In this document: positions 6,523-14,628 of the stretch, one piece after another | Layout of the letters: each line of letters opens with the position of its first letter | Position numbering within the stretch: position 1 is the stretch's first letter | Assembly (NCBI GenBank): GCA_904395885.1 | Contig: CAJFOF010000089.1 | Span: forward strand, 1 to 32,091 | DNA from: an uncultured Lachnospiraceae bacterium | Lineage (GTDB): Bacteria; Bacillota; Clostridia; Lachnospirales; Lachnospiraceae | Direction: 5' to 3' | DNA: 32,091 bases | Notes under the pieces: generated by a model | Database searches by the model: none | The model's input: only the letters and a program-made list of their open reading frames with translations | Told to the model about the DNA's origin: nothing | Made by a program: the position numbers and the translations under genes

Positions 6523-7365
6523 TTAAAATCGGTAAGTCGCATAAATTTGAGTGGTCGCCATATCCGAATGCCCCAGCATAGCCTGGACTGCATGGATATC
6601 CGCTCCGCTTCTCAGCAGATGAGCCGCAAAAGAATGTCTCAATGCGTGGGGAGTAATATCAGACTGAATTCCTGCCTTCTCCCCGTAATATTTTATGATC
6701 TTCCAAAATCCCTGGCGGCTCATGGCCTGCCCGTTACAGTTTGTAAAAAGCCACTGGCTGTCTTTGCCTTTCAGCAATTCGCTGCGAGCCAATTCCAGAT
6801 AGGCTGCCAATGCGTGCCCCGCCTCTTTTCCAAACGGAATCGTTCTCTCCCGATGCTCGTCCCGGCACACAAGAAATCCCACAGAAAGATTGACATCATC
6901 TACTTTCAGGCTGACCAGTTCTGATACTCGAATCCCCGTAGCATACAAAAGTTCCAGCATGGCCTTATCCCGCAATTCTTTCGCATTCTTTCCTTCGGGC
7001 TGTGCCAGAAGGGACTGAATCTCCTCCACCGACAGAATCGTCGGGGCTTTTTTCTCGATCTTTGGAGCTTTCAGGAGTTCTGCCGGATCCCGGCGAATTC
7101 TTCCTTTTCCAAACTCATAATGAAAAAATGCCTTGATTGCCGCCAATTCTCTGGAAATCGTTGTGGTCGCCTTTCCGCTTTTCTCCAAAAATAAAATATA
7201 AGAGTTCAAACTCGTTTTCGTTACCTTATCGGGATCTGTAATCCCCTGTCCCTTTAAATATTCTTCCATCTGCATCAAATCTCTTCTGTAAGAGATCTGA
7301 GTATTTTTTGATGTTTTTTTTACGTCCCGCAGGTATTCTTCAAACGCCTGTATCTCATCTAACAT
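6523..7365 (-). CDS. xerD: Tyrosine recombinase XerD-like, shortened and lacking the catalytic Lys
   Basis: A 280-residue XerC/XerD-type recombinase; the family normally resolves chromosome dimers at dif. An N-terminal SAM-like DNA-binding domain (about 1-100) precedes the catalytic domain with Arg146 (ATGIRVSEL), His240 and Arg243 (HALRHSF), His266 (LGHSD) and Tyr275 (TTQIY). Two oddities: the beta-hairpin that usually carries a Lys (GKGNKER in E. coli) reads CRDEHRERTIPF with no Lys, and the protein stops five residues after Tyr275, whereas E. coli XerD continues for about 19. The missing helix makes contacts between protomers in Xer synapses. The position next to a spoIIM-like gene and nudF matches Firmicutes xerD. 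A promoter (TTGATT, 17 bases, TATAAT) lies upstream. Function may be reduced. Confidence 0.85.
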   Translation of the reverse strand: MLDEIQAFEEYLRDVKKTSKNTQISYRRDLMQMEEYLKGQGITDPDKVTKTSLNSYILFLEKSGKATTTISRELAAIKAFFHYEFGKGRIRRDPAELLKAPKIEKKAPTILSVEEIQSLLAQPEGKNAKELRDKAMLELLYATGIRVSELVSLKVDDVNLSVGFLVCRDEHRERTIPFGKEAGHALAAYLELARSELLKGKDSQWLFTNCNGQAMSRQGFWKIIKYYGEKAGIQSDITPHALRHSFAAHLLRSGADIHAVQAMLGHSDMATTQIYATYRF

Positions 7366-7444
7366 ACCTTTCCCCCATTCGGCCCGGATTGTCTAAATTT
7401 CCTCCAGGCTCCAAAAGCAGGCCAAAAATAGGCTTTTCCAATAC

Positions 7445-7473
7445 ATTATATCTTCATTTTCCTAGAAAATCAA
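7445..7473 (-). promoter_or_regulatory. Promoter of xerD
   Basis: On the minus strand TTGATT (7473-7468), 17 bases, TATAAT (7450-7445). Transcription would begin near 7438, about 70 bases before the xerD ATG, which is preceded by GGGGGAAAGG. Confidence 0.7.
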
Positions 7474-7516
7474 ACACATTTTCCCACTTTTCTTCCCCTT
7501 TGCTGTCACTTTACAT

Positions 7517-7568
7517 AAAAAAATACAACATATTGGAAGAGTCATTCTGCCCTTCTCAACATGTTGTA
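7517..7568 (-). terminator. Terminator after the spoIIM-like gene
   Basis: TACAACAT (7524-7531) pairs with ATGTTGTA (7561-7568), and TTG-GAAG pairs with CTTC-CAA inside. On the minus strand the stem is followed by seven T (7523-7517). It separates the spoIIM-like gene from xerD. Confidence 0.75.
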
Positions 7569-7586
7569 AAAAATATCAAAAATTTT

Positions 7587-8114
7587 TTAAAATATTTTTG
7601 ATACCAGCTCCCAAAGTGCCGGAAATCCCCAGGTTTCCGCCACTGCTCCCGCAAGTGCAGCGGCCAGCAGACAGATGAGCGCTGGTATCCTCAGCCGTGC
7701 CGGCCTTTTCCCTGCCCAGACAGCCAAAACCGCCCAGCACATTGCATACAGCGGGAAATGGGGGAGAAGGGACAGAAAAAACCACAGCGGTCCGGTTATC
7801 CCTTTCTGAAACGTAAAAACAGACAAGCTGACCGCCATGGTCATCCCTCCATATCCGGCAGCCAGCACAAAACAGGCCGCTCCGTAAGGAGTAAGTCCCA
7901 CCAGCCAGCCCAAGATCATAGCAGCCCCACGGCTTTTAAAAAGATACCAGAGAAGCCCGCTCCCACCGGCTTCTCCCCCTGCCGAGAAAGGAAACGCACC
8001 GAGGCCGGCTTTCATATCGTTGCTGGATAAGTTTGCCAGCACGGTTCCGGCCACGATTCCTGCAAGAAACGCCGCAATCAATCGATCCTGATAGGTCATC
8101 CGGATTTTCTTCAC
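7587..8114 (-). CDS. spoIIM: SpoIIM-like integral membrane protein
   Basis: A 175-residue hydrophobic protein with about five membrane segments, starting with LIAAFLAGIVAGTVLANLSS near residues 10-29. SpoIIM is part of the septal peptidoglycan-degrading DMP machinery that drives engulfment during sporulation. The assignment rests on size (B. subtilis SpoIIM is about 214 residues), topology, the LLPHFPLY motif in the place of the family LPHG..E region, and location between nudF and xerD, as is common in Firmicutes. GTG 8114 follows GGGGAGG with seven to eight bases between; a TTG three bases upstream is possible. It is shorter than usual, so an uncharacterised DUF95-like protein is the alternative. 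Confidence 0.65.
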   Translation of the reverse strand: MKKIRMTYQDRLIAAFLAGIVAGTVLANLSSNDMKAGLGAFPFSAGGEAGGSGLLWYLFKSRGAAMILGWLVGLTPYGAACFVLAAGYGGMTMAVSLSVFTFQKGITGPLWFFLSLLPHFPLYAMCWAVLAVWAGKRPARLRIPALICLLAAALAGAVAETWGFPALWELVSKIF

Positions 8115-8223
8115 CAAGAGTCCTCCCCTGATCCCGTTTTTTCAGTTTATGCGGAACGACATCTCCTGTATGACCATCTGTCCTTTTTCTTTGCTCCCAA
8201 TAGCTCAGTCGGATCCCTTTCTT

Positions 8224-8784
8224 CTATTGAGCGCCATATTTCGCGGCATAGGTCATAATAGCCGCCACAGTTTTTCCATCCGTCATCTTTCCCGTATAGA
8301 TCAGCTCCTGAAGATCTTTTAATTCCCATGCTTCTATCGAAATTTGCTCGTCTTCATCTAAGTGTTGATGAGAGGGAATCAAATTTCTTGCCAGAAAAAT
8401 ATCAATGGCTTCATCGCAGAATGCAATGGTCGTATTGACGCTGAGGAGATATTCCAGTTTTTCGCAGCGATATCCCGTTTCTTCCTCCAATTCCCGATAA
8501 GCGCACTCGATTTTGGGTTCATCAGGAGAATCCAGCTTTCCCGCCGGAATTTCCAGAGTGTAGCGATCAAGGGCGTTTCGGTATTGGCGAACCATCAAAA
8601 TTTTTCCATCTTCTGTTACCGGAAGAACAGCAGCAGCGCCATCGTGATGAATAAAATCCCAGTGAGCTTCGTGGCCGTTCGCTATGACCGTATCCTCGTA
8701 AAACTTTAATATCGTCCCTGTATATTTCAGTTCCCGCTTAAGGCGAATCACTGGTTTTAGCTCTTCTGTCTTATCCCCGTTCAT
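8224..8784 (-). CDS. nudF: ADP-ribose pyrophosphatase, NUDIX hydrolase
   Basis: A 186-residue NUDIX protein. The NUDIX box spans residues 82-104: GKLDSPDE followed by seven residues and RELEEETGY, with the same spacing as B. subtilis NudF. AGAVLPV-like strands precede it (AAAVLPVTEDGKILMVRQYR). The family hydrolyses ADP-ribose to AMP and ribose-5-phosphate, using metal held by the box glutamates. The gene starts three bases after the proC stop, and its GGGAG ribosome-binding site lies in the last codons of proC, so the two are translationally coupled. About 110 bases to the spoIIM-like gene show no clear terminator, so read-through is likely. Confidence 0.92.
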   Translation of the reverse strand: MNGDKTEELKPVIRLKRELKYTGTILKFYEDTVIANGHEAHWDFIHHDGAAAVLPVTEDGKILMVRQYRNALDRYTLEIPAGKLDSPDEPKIECAYRELEEETGYRCEKLEYLLSVNTTIAFCDEAIDIFLARNLIPSHQHLDEDEQISIEAWELKDLQELIYTGKMTDGKTVAAIMTYAAKYGAQ

Positions 8785-8787
8785 CTT

Positions 8788-9591
8788 CTACTCTCCCTTC
8801 AAATCTTTATTTTTCCAGTAACTGGCATCGCAGGCTTTGATAATCGCGCTGCGGAACCCGTTTTCCTCCAGAGCAGAAACGCCCTCTATGGTCGTTCCCC
8901 CTGGCGAACAGACCATATCTTTCAGCTCAGCCGGATGCTTTCCGGTCTCCAAAACCATTTTTGCACTTCCCAAAACCGTTTGAGCTGCCATCTCATATGC
9001 ATCCTTTCTGGAAAGTCCATACTTTACAGCTCCATCTGCCAAAGCCTCAATAAACATATATACATAAGCCGGTGAACAGCCGCTCACACAGCCTACAGCA
9101 TCAATAAGCCGCTCCTCCACAATCTTCATTTTTCCAAAAGAGCAGAATATCTGTCTGATTTTGTCTTTTTCTTCCTCGGAAAACAGGTTTTCATCGTAGC
9201 AAACCCCAGTCATTCCCTCACCCACCAGGGCCGGCGTGTTGGGCATCGCCCTTACAATCCGTCCTGTTTTATTTAGAACGGCTTTCAGGTACTCTCTGTC
9301 AACGCCCGCAGCAATGGAAATAACTATCTGCCCGTCTTTCAGCCCCATTCGCACCTTATCAGCAACTTTTCTGATGTACTGAGGCTTTACCGCCAAAATC
9401 AGATACTGTGCCTGTTCCGCACAATCCTTCTCATCTGCCGCCGCTTTGACTCCGGTTTCTTCTTCCACCAGCCTGCTTCTCTCGCCGTCAGCATCATAAA
9501 ACGTAATATTTTCTTTGGGACACCATTTCAGCATTCCTTTCAGAATTGCGTAGCCCATATTTCCCATTCCTATAAATCCGATCTCTGCCAT
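8788..9591 (-). CDS. proC: Pyrroline-5-carboxylate reductase
   Basis: A 267-residue cytoplasmic enzyme of normal length that makes the last step of proline synthesis, reducing pyrroline-5-carboxylate with NAD(P)H. The Rossmann motif IGFIGMGNMG is at residues 4-13, followed by VKPQYI and the family signature region VRAMPNTPALVGEG. The C-terminal half carries VSGCSPAYVYMFIEALADGA and VCSPGGTTIEG, the dimerisation and substrate-binding signature of ProC. It lies downstream of rny, separated by a terminator-like hairpin, and is coupled to nudF. No obvious promoter is visible, so partial read-through from rny may supply its transcription. Confidence 0.96.
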   Translation of the reverse strand: MAEIGFIGMGNMGYAILKGMLKWCPKENITFYDADGERSRLVEEETGVKAAADEKDCAEQAQYLILAVKPQYIRKVADKVRMGLKDGQIVISIAAGVDREYLKAVLNKTGRIVRAMPNTPALVGEGMTGVCYDENLFSEEEKDKIRQIFCSFGKMKIVEERLIDAVGCVSGCSPAYVYMFIEALADGAVKYGLSRKDAYEMAAQTVLGSAKMVLETGKHPAELKDMVCSPGGTTIEGVSALEENGFRSAIIKACDASYWKNKDLKGE

Positions 9592-9614
9592 GAATCATCT
9601 CTCCTCTGATAATA

Positions 9615-9658
9615 CAAAAGGCGTCTGGATCTCCTTTCTCTCGGTTATCCAAACGCCT
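9615..9658 (-). terminator. Terminator after rny
   Basis: A 12-position stem (9619-9630 with 9647-9658) whose single mismatch is a G-U wobble in minus-strand RNA, followed by TTTTG. A second CAAAAGGC/GCCTTTTG pairing (9615-9622 with 9663-9670) would compete with the stem. Confidence 0.7.
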
Positions 9659-9689
9659 CATTGCCTTTTGTTTCAGTCAATATGACAGT

Positions 9690-11234
9690 CTACTTTGCGT
9701 AATCTGTTACCCTGGATTCCCGGATAACATTAATCTTAATCTGTCCTGGATATTCCAGTTCGTCCTCAATCCGTTTTGAGATATCCCGCGCTAACAATAC
9801 CATATCGTCGTCAGATATCTGCTCCGGTACAACCATGATCCGGACTTCTCTGCCCGCCTGAACGGCAAAAGACTTGTCTACTCCTTTAAAGGAGTTTGTA
9901 ATATCTTCTAACTGTTTCAATCTGTTGGTATATGTTTCCAGAGTCTCCCGCCTTGCACCCGGTCTCGCTGCGGAAATCGTATCCGCCGCCTGAACGAGAC
10001 ATGCGATAAGGCTCTGAGGTTCAACATCGCCATGATGGGATTCCACCGCATTGATCACCACCGCAGATTCTTTATACTTGCGGCACAAATCGGCTCCAAG
10101 ACGGATATGGGATCCTTCCATCTCATGGTCAACGGACTTGCCAATGTCATGTAACAAACCAGCGCGTTTTGCCAAGCGAACATCCAATCCCATCTCGGCC
10201 GCTAAGAGTCCGGCCAGTTGGGCAACTTCAATGGAATGCTTCAACGCATTCTGACCGTAGCTGGTTCTGAATTTCATCTTACCCAGAAGTTTGACTAACT
10301 CCGGGTGGATGCCATGGATACCTACCTCTAATATGGCAGCTTCTCCCTCTTCCCGCATCATTGTTTCTACTTCTTTTTGAGCTTTTTCAACCATCTCCTC
10401 GATTCTGGCCGGATGAATACGGCCGTCCACGATTAGACGCTCAAGAGCAATACGGGCAACTTCTCTTCGAATCGGATCGAATCCCGACAATACTACTGCT
10501 TCAGGAGTATCGTCAATTATCAATTCTACCCCTGTCATTGTCTCCAAAGTCCGGATATTCCGACCCTCGCGCCCGATGATCCGGCCCTTCATTTCATCAT
10601 TGGGAAGCTGTACCACAGAAACTGTCGTTTCTGCAACATGATCAGCAGCACATCTCTGGATGGCCGTCACAATGTAATCCTTTGCCTTTTTATCGGCTTC
10701 TTCTTTTGCTTTGTTTTCTAGTTCCTTGATTAGTTTTGCAGTGTCATGCTTTACGTCGTCTTCAACAGATTTTAAAAGATATTCTTTTGCCTGTTCGGAG
10801 GTTAGACCTGAAATTTTTTCCAGTTCCTGTATCCCTTTCTCGTAAAGTGAATCCACTTCCGCCGTTTTCTTGGTAAGTACTTCTTCCCTGGCAAGAAGTC
10901 CTGCTTCTCTCTTTTCCAGGGCATCCGCCTTCTTTTCTACGTTTTCTTCTTTGCTTAGTACACGTCTCTCATAACGCTGAAGCTCTGCTCTTCTTTCCCT
11001 TGTTTCCTTTTCCAGCTCATTCTTAGTCTTTATCGACTCTTCTTTCGCCTCCAGAAGAGCTTCCCGCTTCTTTGTCTCTGCCGTCTTTAACGCTTCATCT
11101 ATTATCTCCCTGGATTTTTCTTCTGCAGACCCGATCTTACTCTCATAGGTCTTTTTCCGGTATTCAACCGCCACAAACCAGGTAATAACAGCAACAACTA
11201 AGCCTGTTATCAATGCAGATATTACTGGTGACAC
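9690..11234 (-). CDS. rny: Ribonuclease Y
   Basis: A 514-residue membrane-anchored endoribonuclease, about the standard length. An N-terminal membrane segment (residues 3-22) leads into a long charged coiled coil (about 25-190), then a KH domain with [10 protein letters not shown] at 217-226, and an HD metal-dependent phosphohydrolase domain with His362-Asp363 in [15 protein letters not shown]. In Firmicutes RNase Y starts decay of many mRNAs at the membrane. The start is GTG 11234, with GGAGGT six bases upstream. A consensus promoter precedes it at 11283-11311, so it is separate from recA-recX. Confidence 0.97.
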   Translation of the reverse strand: MSPVISALITGLVVAVITWFVAVEYRKKTYESKIGSAEEKSREIIDEALKTAETKKREALLEAKEESIKTKNELEKETRERRAELQRYERRVLSKEENVEKKADALEKREAGLLAREEVLTKKTAEVDSLYEKGIQELEKISGLTSEQAKEYLLKSVEDDVKHDTAKLIKELENKAKEEADKKAKDYIVTAIQRCAADHVAETTVSVVQLPNDEMKGRIIGREGRNIRTLETMTGVELIIDDTPEAVVLSGFDPIRREVARIALERLIVDGRIHPARIEEMVEKAQKEVETMMREEGEAAILEVGIHGIHPELVKLLGKMKFRTSYGQNALKHSIEVAQLAGLLAAEMGLDVRLAKRAGLLHDIGKSVDHEMEGSHIRLGADLCRKYKESAVVINAVESHHGDVEPQSLIACLVQAADTISAARPGARRETLETYTNRLKQLEDITNSFKGVDKSFAVQAGREVRIMVVPEQISDDDMVLLARDISKRIEDELEYPGQIKINVIRESRVTDYAK

Positions 11235-11282
11235 AGGAGCACCTCCTTATTTAATTTTCATTGTACGAACTACAACAGTATA

Positions 11283-11311
11283 ATTTTAAACTCTTTTCGG
11301 TAATGTGTCAA
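11283..11311 (-). promoter_or_regulatory. Promoter of rny
   Basis: On the minus strand TTGACA (11311-11306), 17 bases, TAAAAT (11288-11283). Transcription would start near 11276, about 40 bases before the GTG start codon. Confidence 0.8.
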
Positions 11312-11379
11312 GTACAATAGGTGCTTTTGAGAAAAATACAGGCAAAATGCCCAATGCGACAAAAAGCGGGTTTTTACAG

Positions 11380-11991
11380 TCATTCCGGCTCAAAACAATC
11401 CATTACCCGGTGAACGGCATCAAATGAATACCCCCTCCTGGCCAGCATAGCGACCGCTCTCTCCTGCTCTTTTCTCTCTAGTTTTCTGCCCAGGTAGCCT
11501 TTCTGCTCCAGCAGGCGCCGGATCTGCCGCTCCTCGTCCACAGGCTGATCGTTCAAAATTTTTTCCGCCAGTTCTCTGTCAATCCCCTTTTGCAGAAGCC
11601 CGTTCATAATCTGTCTTCGACTCTTCCCCGCAGCCCTGGCCTGGGCATATTGCCTTCCATAGGATTCATCGTTTATATAGCCATATCTTTGAATCGCCGT
11701 TAAGGCCCGGTTTACGGCTTCTTCCGGATACCCTTCCCGGTTCAGCCTGGCACGCAGCTCAAACTCTGTCTTATCCGAAAATTCCAGAAGTTCCAAAATC
11801 CGTTCCCTTGCTCTCCGAAACAGCAGCTCCCCAATCTCGTCCAGCATGTCCCGTGAAAGATAGCCGCCTTCTTCAATCCCCAGCCTTCTGATGTCGCAGG
11901 GAAATAAAACCAACGCAAGGCTCCCCTCCAGGAGAACCCTGCGTCTCTTTTTGTCAAAATCTGTAATAGATATTACCTGAAAGCTGTCCAT
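11380..11991 (-). CDS. recX: RecA regulatory protein RecX
   Basis: A 203-residue protein made of tandem three-helix RecX repeats. Typical stretches are LEFSDKTEFELRARLNREGY, AIQRYGYINDESYGRQYAQA and KGIDRELAEKIL. RecX binds the RecA filament and tunes its activity. The ATG at 11991 overlaps the recA stop in a TGATG junction; a GTG three bases upstream is an alternative. A purine-rich AAGGGA lies seven bases before the ATG. Translational coupling to recA keeps the two in proportion and puts recX under the same LexA-controlled promoter. Confidence 0.92.
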   Translation of the reverse strand: MDSFQVISITDFDKKRRRVLLEGSLALVLFPCDIRRLGIEEGGYLSRDMLDEIGELLFRRARERILELLEFSDKTEFELRARLNREGYPEEAVNRALTAIQRYGYINDESYGRQYAQARAAGKSRRQIMNGLLQKGIDRELAEKILNDQPVDEERQIRRLLEQKGYLGRKLERKEQERAVAMLARRGYSFDAVHRVMDCFEPE

Positions 11992-13058
11992 CACGCTTTC
12001 CCTTTCTCTGTCTGTTCGCCGGCTGCCAGGGCCTCCTCCCCGCTTTCTGCCGGTGTCACGCTTCCCTGAAGCCCGTATTTCTCACGAACCTTGGCCTCCA
12101 CCTCTGCACAGAGAGCCGGATTGTTTTCCAGATATATCTTTGCATTCTCGCGGCCCTGTCCGATCTTCGCTCCGCTGTAAGCATACCAGGCTCCGCTCTT
12201 CTCCACAATATTCTCCTTGGCAGCCAGATCCAAAATATCCCCGGTCTTGGAAATCCCCTTTCCAAACATAATATCAAACTCAGCCTCTTTAAAAGGCGGC
12301 GCAATCTTGTTCTTTACTACCTTTACCCGCACTCTGCTCCCTACGGCCTCTCCGCCCTGCTTTAAGGTCTCGATCCGGCGAACATCCATACGAACGGACG
12401 CGTAAAACTTCAGAGCACGGCCGCCGGTAGTTGTCTCCGGATTTCCGAACATAACCCCTACCTTTTCTCTGAGCTGGTTGATAAAAATTACAATACAGTT
12501 TGATTTGCTGATAACGGCCGTCAACTTTCTCAGTGCCTGAGACATCAATCTGGCCTGAAGGCCCACATGGGAGTCCCCCATGTCTCCGTCAATTTCAGCT
12601 TTAGGCACCAGGGCGGCAACCGAGTCCACAATAACGATATCCACTGCGCCGGAGCGAACCATGGTCTCCGTTATCTCCAAGGCCTGCTCTCCGTTATCCG
12701 GCTGGGAGATATACAGGTTATCGATATCTACTCCTATCGCCTTTGCATATACAGGATCCAGGGCGTGCTCAGCATCTATAAACCCGGCAATACCGCCCCT
12801 TTTCTGTACCTCTGCCACCATATGCAGAGCAACCGTGGTCTTACCACTGGACTCCGGCCCATATATCTCTACAATACGGCCTCTTGGAACGCCTCCAAGT
12901 CCCAGGGCAATGTCCAGACTCAGAGATCCCGTAGGAACTGTCTCAATGTTCATATTCACGCCTGAGTCCCCCAGCTTCATGACTGAGCCTTTTCCGTAGG
13001 CCTTCTCAATCTGGGTCAGGGCAGCTTCCAGTGCCTTTTGTCTATCATCCTTATTCAT
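11991..13058 (-). CDS. recA: Recombinase A
   Basis: A 355-residue RecA, the ATP-dependent strand-exchange protein that also triggers LexA self-cleavage. Walker A is GPESSGKT at residues 67-74. [34 protein letters not shown] and [17 protein letters not shown] are conserved core and loop L2 regions. I chose ATG 13058 because GGAGG lies six bases before it; the in-frame ATG at 13064 directly abuts that ribosome-binding site. The C-terminal tail is acidic, as is usual. The promoter and a LexA box lie immediately upstream, and recX follows in an overlapping frame. Confidence 0.98.
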   Translation of the reverse strand: MNKDDRQKALEAALTQIEKAYGKGSVMKLGDSGVNMNIETVPTGSLSLDIALGLGGVPRGRIVEIYGPESSGKTTVALHMVAEVQKRGGIAGFIDAEHALDPVYAKAIGVDIDNLYISQPDNGEQALEITETMVRSGAVDIVIVDSVAALVPKAEIDGDMGDSHVGLQARLMSQALRKLTAVISKSNCIVIFINQLREKVGVMFGNPETTTGGRALKFYASVRMDVRRIETLKQGGEAVGSRVRVKVVKNKIAPPFKEAEFDIMFGKGISKTGDILDLAAKENIVEKSGAWYAYSGAKIGQGRENAKIYLENNPALCAEVEAKVREKYGLQGSVTPAESGEEALAAGEQTEKGKA

Positions 13059-13073
13059 AAACATCCTCCAATG

Positions 13074-13087
13074 CGAACAAATGTTCT
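13074..13087. promoter_or_regulatory. LexA (SOS) box of recA
   Basis: CGAACAAATGTTCT matches the Gram-positive LexA/DinR consensus CGAACRNRYGTTYG at all but the last position. It lies just downstream of the predicted transcription start, 16 bases from the recA ATG, so bound LexA would block initiation or early elongation. Confidence 0.85.
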
Positions 13088-13099
13088 TTTAATAGTATA

Positions 13100-13128
13100 A
13101 CTATAATATACCCCCCACAAAATGTCAA
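13100..13128 (-). promoter_or_regulatory. Promoter of recA
   Basis: On the minus strand TTGACA (13128-13123), 17 bases, TATAGT (13105-13100). Transcription would begin near 13093, immediately before the LexA box. Confidence 0.8.
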
Positions 13129-13383
13129 CTCCTATTTTCCTCCTGTCCTCAAAGACATCACCGCCTCCTTTATTTTATTTTTGGCTCAAATGGAATATCC
13201 CGGCGACCTGCCGAAAGACGCTTGTTCAGGGAGAACCCCTTCTTGATCTTGTTTTTTATTATACTCTGGTTTGACCAAATGTGCAAGCCGTTTCTGCATC
13301 AGTTCCGACTGACTCAAGCCGGATCCTTTTTGCAGAACAGGCTTACGTTTTTACTATTTCTTCATATCATAATAAAAAAGAGG
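13129..13383. other. Intergenic region between recA and the subtilase gene
   Basis: Together with the recA promoter this makes 325 bases without a supported gene. An open frame upstream of the subtilase could extend it to 13222, but the added residues are hydrophobic low-quality sequence with no ribosome-binding site. A TATACT hexamer occurs near 13261 without a good -35 at the right distance. I see no terminator or RNA gene here. Confidence 0.5.
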
Positions 13384-14286
13384 ATGGTACTGCATGTGAA
13401 TCAGGTAAAGTCATATATCCATTGGGGAGATGCCTATACCAGGGGCATTACCGGGCGCGGCGTGGGCGTTGCCGTCCTGGATACCGGCATTTATCCCCAT
13501 AAAGATTTCGACAACCGGATCATCGCATTTCAGGATATCGTAGGCCGCCGTTCATTCCCTTACGACGATAACGGTCACGGAACCCATATTTCCGCCATAA
13601 TTGGCGGAAGCGGAGCCGCCTCTGACGGCAAATTTCAGGGAATGGCTCCGGAATCTCATATTATCAGTGTAAAAGTTTTGGACTCCAAAGGAAACGGATA
13701 TGCATCTGATGTATTGGCCGGCCTTTCCTGGATCCGATCTCACCGGCAGGAATATGGTATCCGGATTATCAATATCTCCGTAGGCTCCTTTTCCCGAAAA
13801 GGAATGACCGAAAACTCCGCTTTGGTTCGAGGTGTCAACGCAGCCTGGGACGACGGGCTGGTAGTTGTTGTGGCGGCGGGCAACAATGGTCCTGCCCGCA
13901 TGACCATCACTACCCCCGGAATCAGCCGAAAAGTCATAACCGTAGGCTGCTCTGACGATTATAAGGAGGTCCGGGTATCTGGAAACCGAATGGTAGACTA
14001 TTCCGGGCGAGGGCCGACCGTAGCCTGTATCCTAAAGCCGGATATCGTCGCCCCTGGTTCCCGGATTATAAGCTGCAAAAATTCTTCCGACCTTTACCAG
14101 ATAAAAAGCGGCACGTCAATGTCCACTCCCATCGTTTCTGGAGCCATTGCTCTTCTCCTTCAAAAATATCCGGATATGACAAACCGGGACGTAAAACTGC
14201 GGCTACGGGAAACCTCTGATGACCTGGGATTGCCTCATACTCAGCAGGGATGGGGTCTTTTAAATGTCCAGCGGCTTTTGCGGTAG
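13384..14286 (+). CDS. Subtilisin-like serine protease without signal peptide (peptidase S8)
   Basis: About 300 residues forming a compact subtilase domain. The catalytic triad is visible: Asp33 in VAVLDTGI, His65 in NGHGTHIS, and the Ser near residue 245 in SGTSMSTP. AAGNNGP carries the oxyanion-hole Asn. There is neither a signal peptide nor a propeptide at the chosen start, so it resembles intracellular subtilases (Isp/AprX group). The start is uncertain: ATG 13384 abuts an AGAGG, while GTG 13396 has that motif about ten bases upstream. Its targets are unknown. It is divergent from recA and followed by tRNA-Val, and nothing nearby suggests an inhibitor or dedicated substrate. Confidence 0.88.
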   Translation: MVLHVNQVKSYIHWGDAYTRGITGRGVGVAVLDTGIYPHKDFDNRIIAFQDIVGRRSFPYDDNGHGTHISAIIGGSGAASDGKFQGMAPESHIISVKVLDSKGNGYASDVLAGLSWIRSHRQEYGIRIINISVGSFSRKGMTENSALVRGVNAAWDDGLVVVVAAGNNGPARMTITTPGISRKVITVGCSDDYKEVRVSGNRMVDYSGRGPTVACILKPDIVAPGSRIISCKNSSDLYQIKSGTSMSTPIVSGAIALLLQKYPDMTNRDVKLRLRETSDDLGLPHTQQGWGLLNVQRLLR

Positions 14287-14377
14287 CTGTCGGTTCCAAA
14301 ACGCAGAGGAGTATGGCGCCTGGCAGCCATATGCCTCTGCCGGACCGGGAATTTTTCACAATTTTTCCAATTTTCTA

Positions 14378-14405
14378 TTGATTCTTTTTGAAATTGTGCT
14401 AGAAT
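14378..14405 (+). promoter_or_regulatory. Promoter of tRNA-Val
   Basis: TTGATT (14378-14383), 16 bases, TAGAAT (14400-14405). The predicted start is a few bases before the tRNA. Confidence 0.65.
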
Positions 14406-14414
14406 AAGACACAT

Positions 14415-14488
14415 GGAAGCATAGCTCAGCCGGGATGAGCGTTCGCCTCACACGCGAGAGGTCATGGGTTCGAGCCCCATTGCTTCCA
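14415..14488 (+). tRNA. tRNA-Val (anticodon CAC)
   Basis: The full cloverleaf can be drawn in 74 bases: acceptor GGAAGCA/TGCTTCC with discriminator A, D stem GCTC/GAGC, anticodon stem TTCGC/GCGAG with loop CTCACAC, and T stem ATGGG/CCCAT with loop TTCGAGC. The anticodon CAC reads the GUG codon. The 3' CCA is not encoded, which is common in Clostridia. A perfect A/T-rich hairpin (AAGAAATT/AATTTCTT, 14552-14570) downstream could be a weak end point for the transcript. Confidence 0.95.
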
Positions 14489-14613
14489 CTTTACAGGCAT
14501 TGACAGATGGTCTTCAGGGCAGAAAGAGGATAAATTTTCTTACGAAAACGAAAGAAATTAAGAATTTCTTAATAATCTTTTTCGAGAACATTCAAACATT
14601 ATTTTCCACCCTG

Positions 14614-14622
14614 TGTTATACT
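14614..14622 (+). promoter_or_regulatory. Extended -10 element ahead of a candidate short RNA
   Basis: TGT-TATACT is an extended -10 (TGn plus a near-consensus hexamer). No good -35 sits at 16-18 bases upstream; the nearest, TTCAAA (14591-14596), is 20 bases away. It points at a strong terminator about 90 bases downstream with no gene in between. Confidence 0.4.
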
Positions 14623-14628
14623 AAGACC

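Noticed and set aside
6470-6593. Frameshifted remainder of XerD in another frame
   Set aside because: I read the other frames past the stop; the residues (LTDFNSEKALHSH...) do not match a XerD C-terminus and the DNA is the terminator, so a simple frameshift is not supported.
8147-8329. 60-codon minus-strand frame
   Set aside because: It overlaps the end of nudF in another frame and has no family signature or ribosome-binding site.
13222-13383. N-terminal extension of the subtilase (54 codons)
   Set aside because: No ribosome-binding site, and the hydrophobic residues do not form a clear signal peptide with a cleavage site; it looks like intergenic AT-rich DNA.
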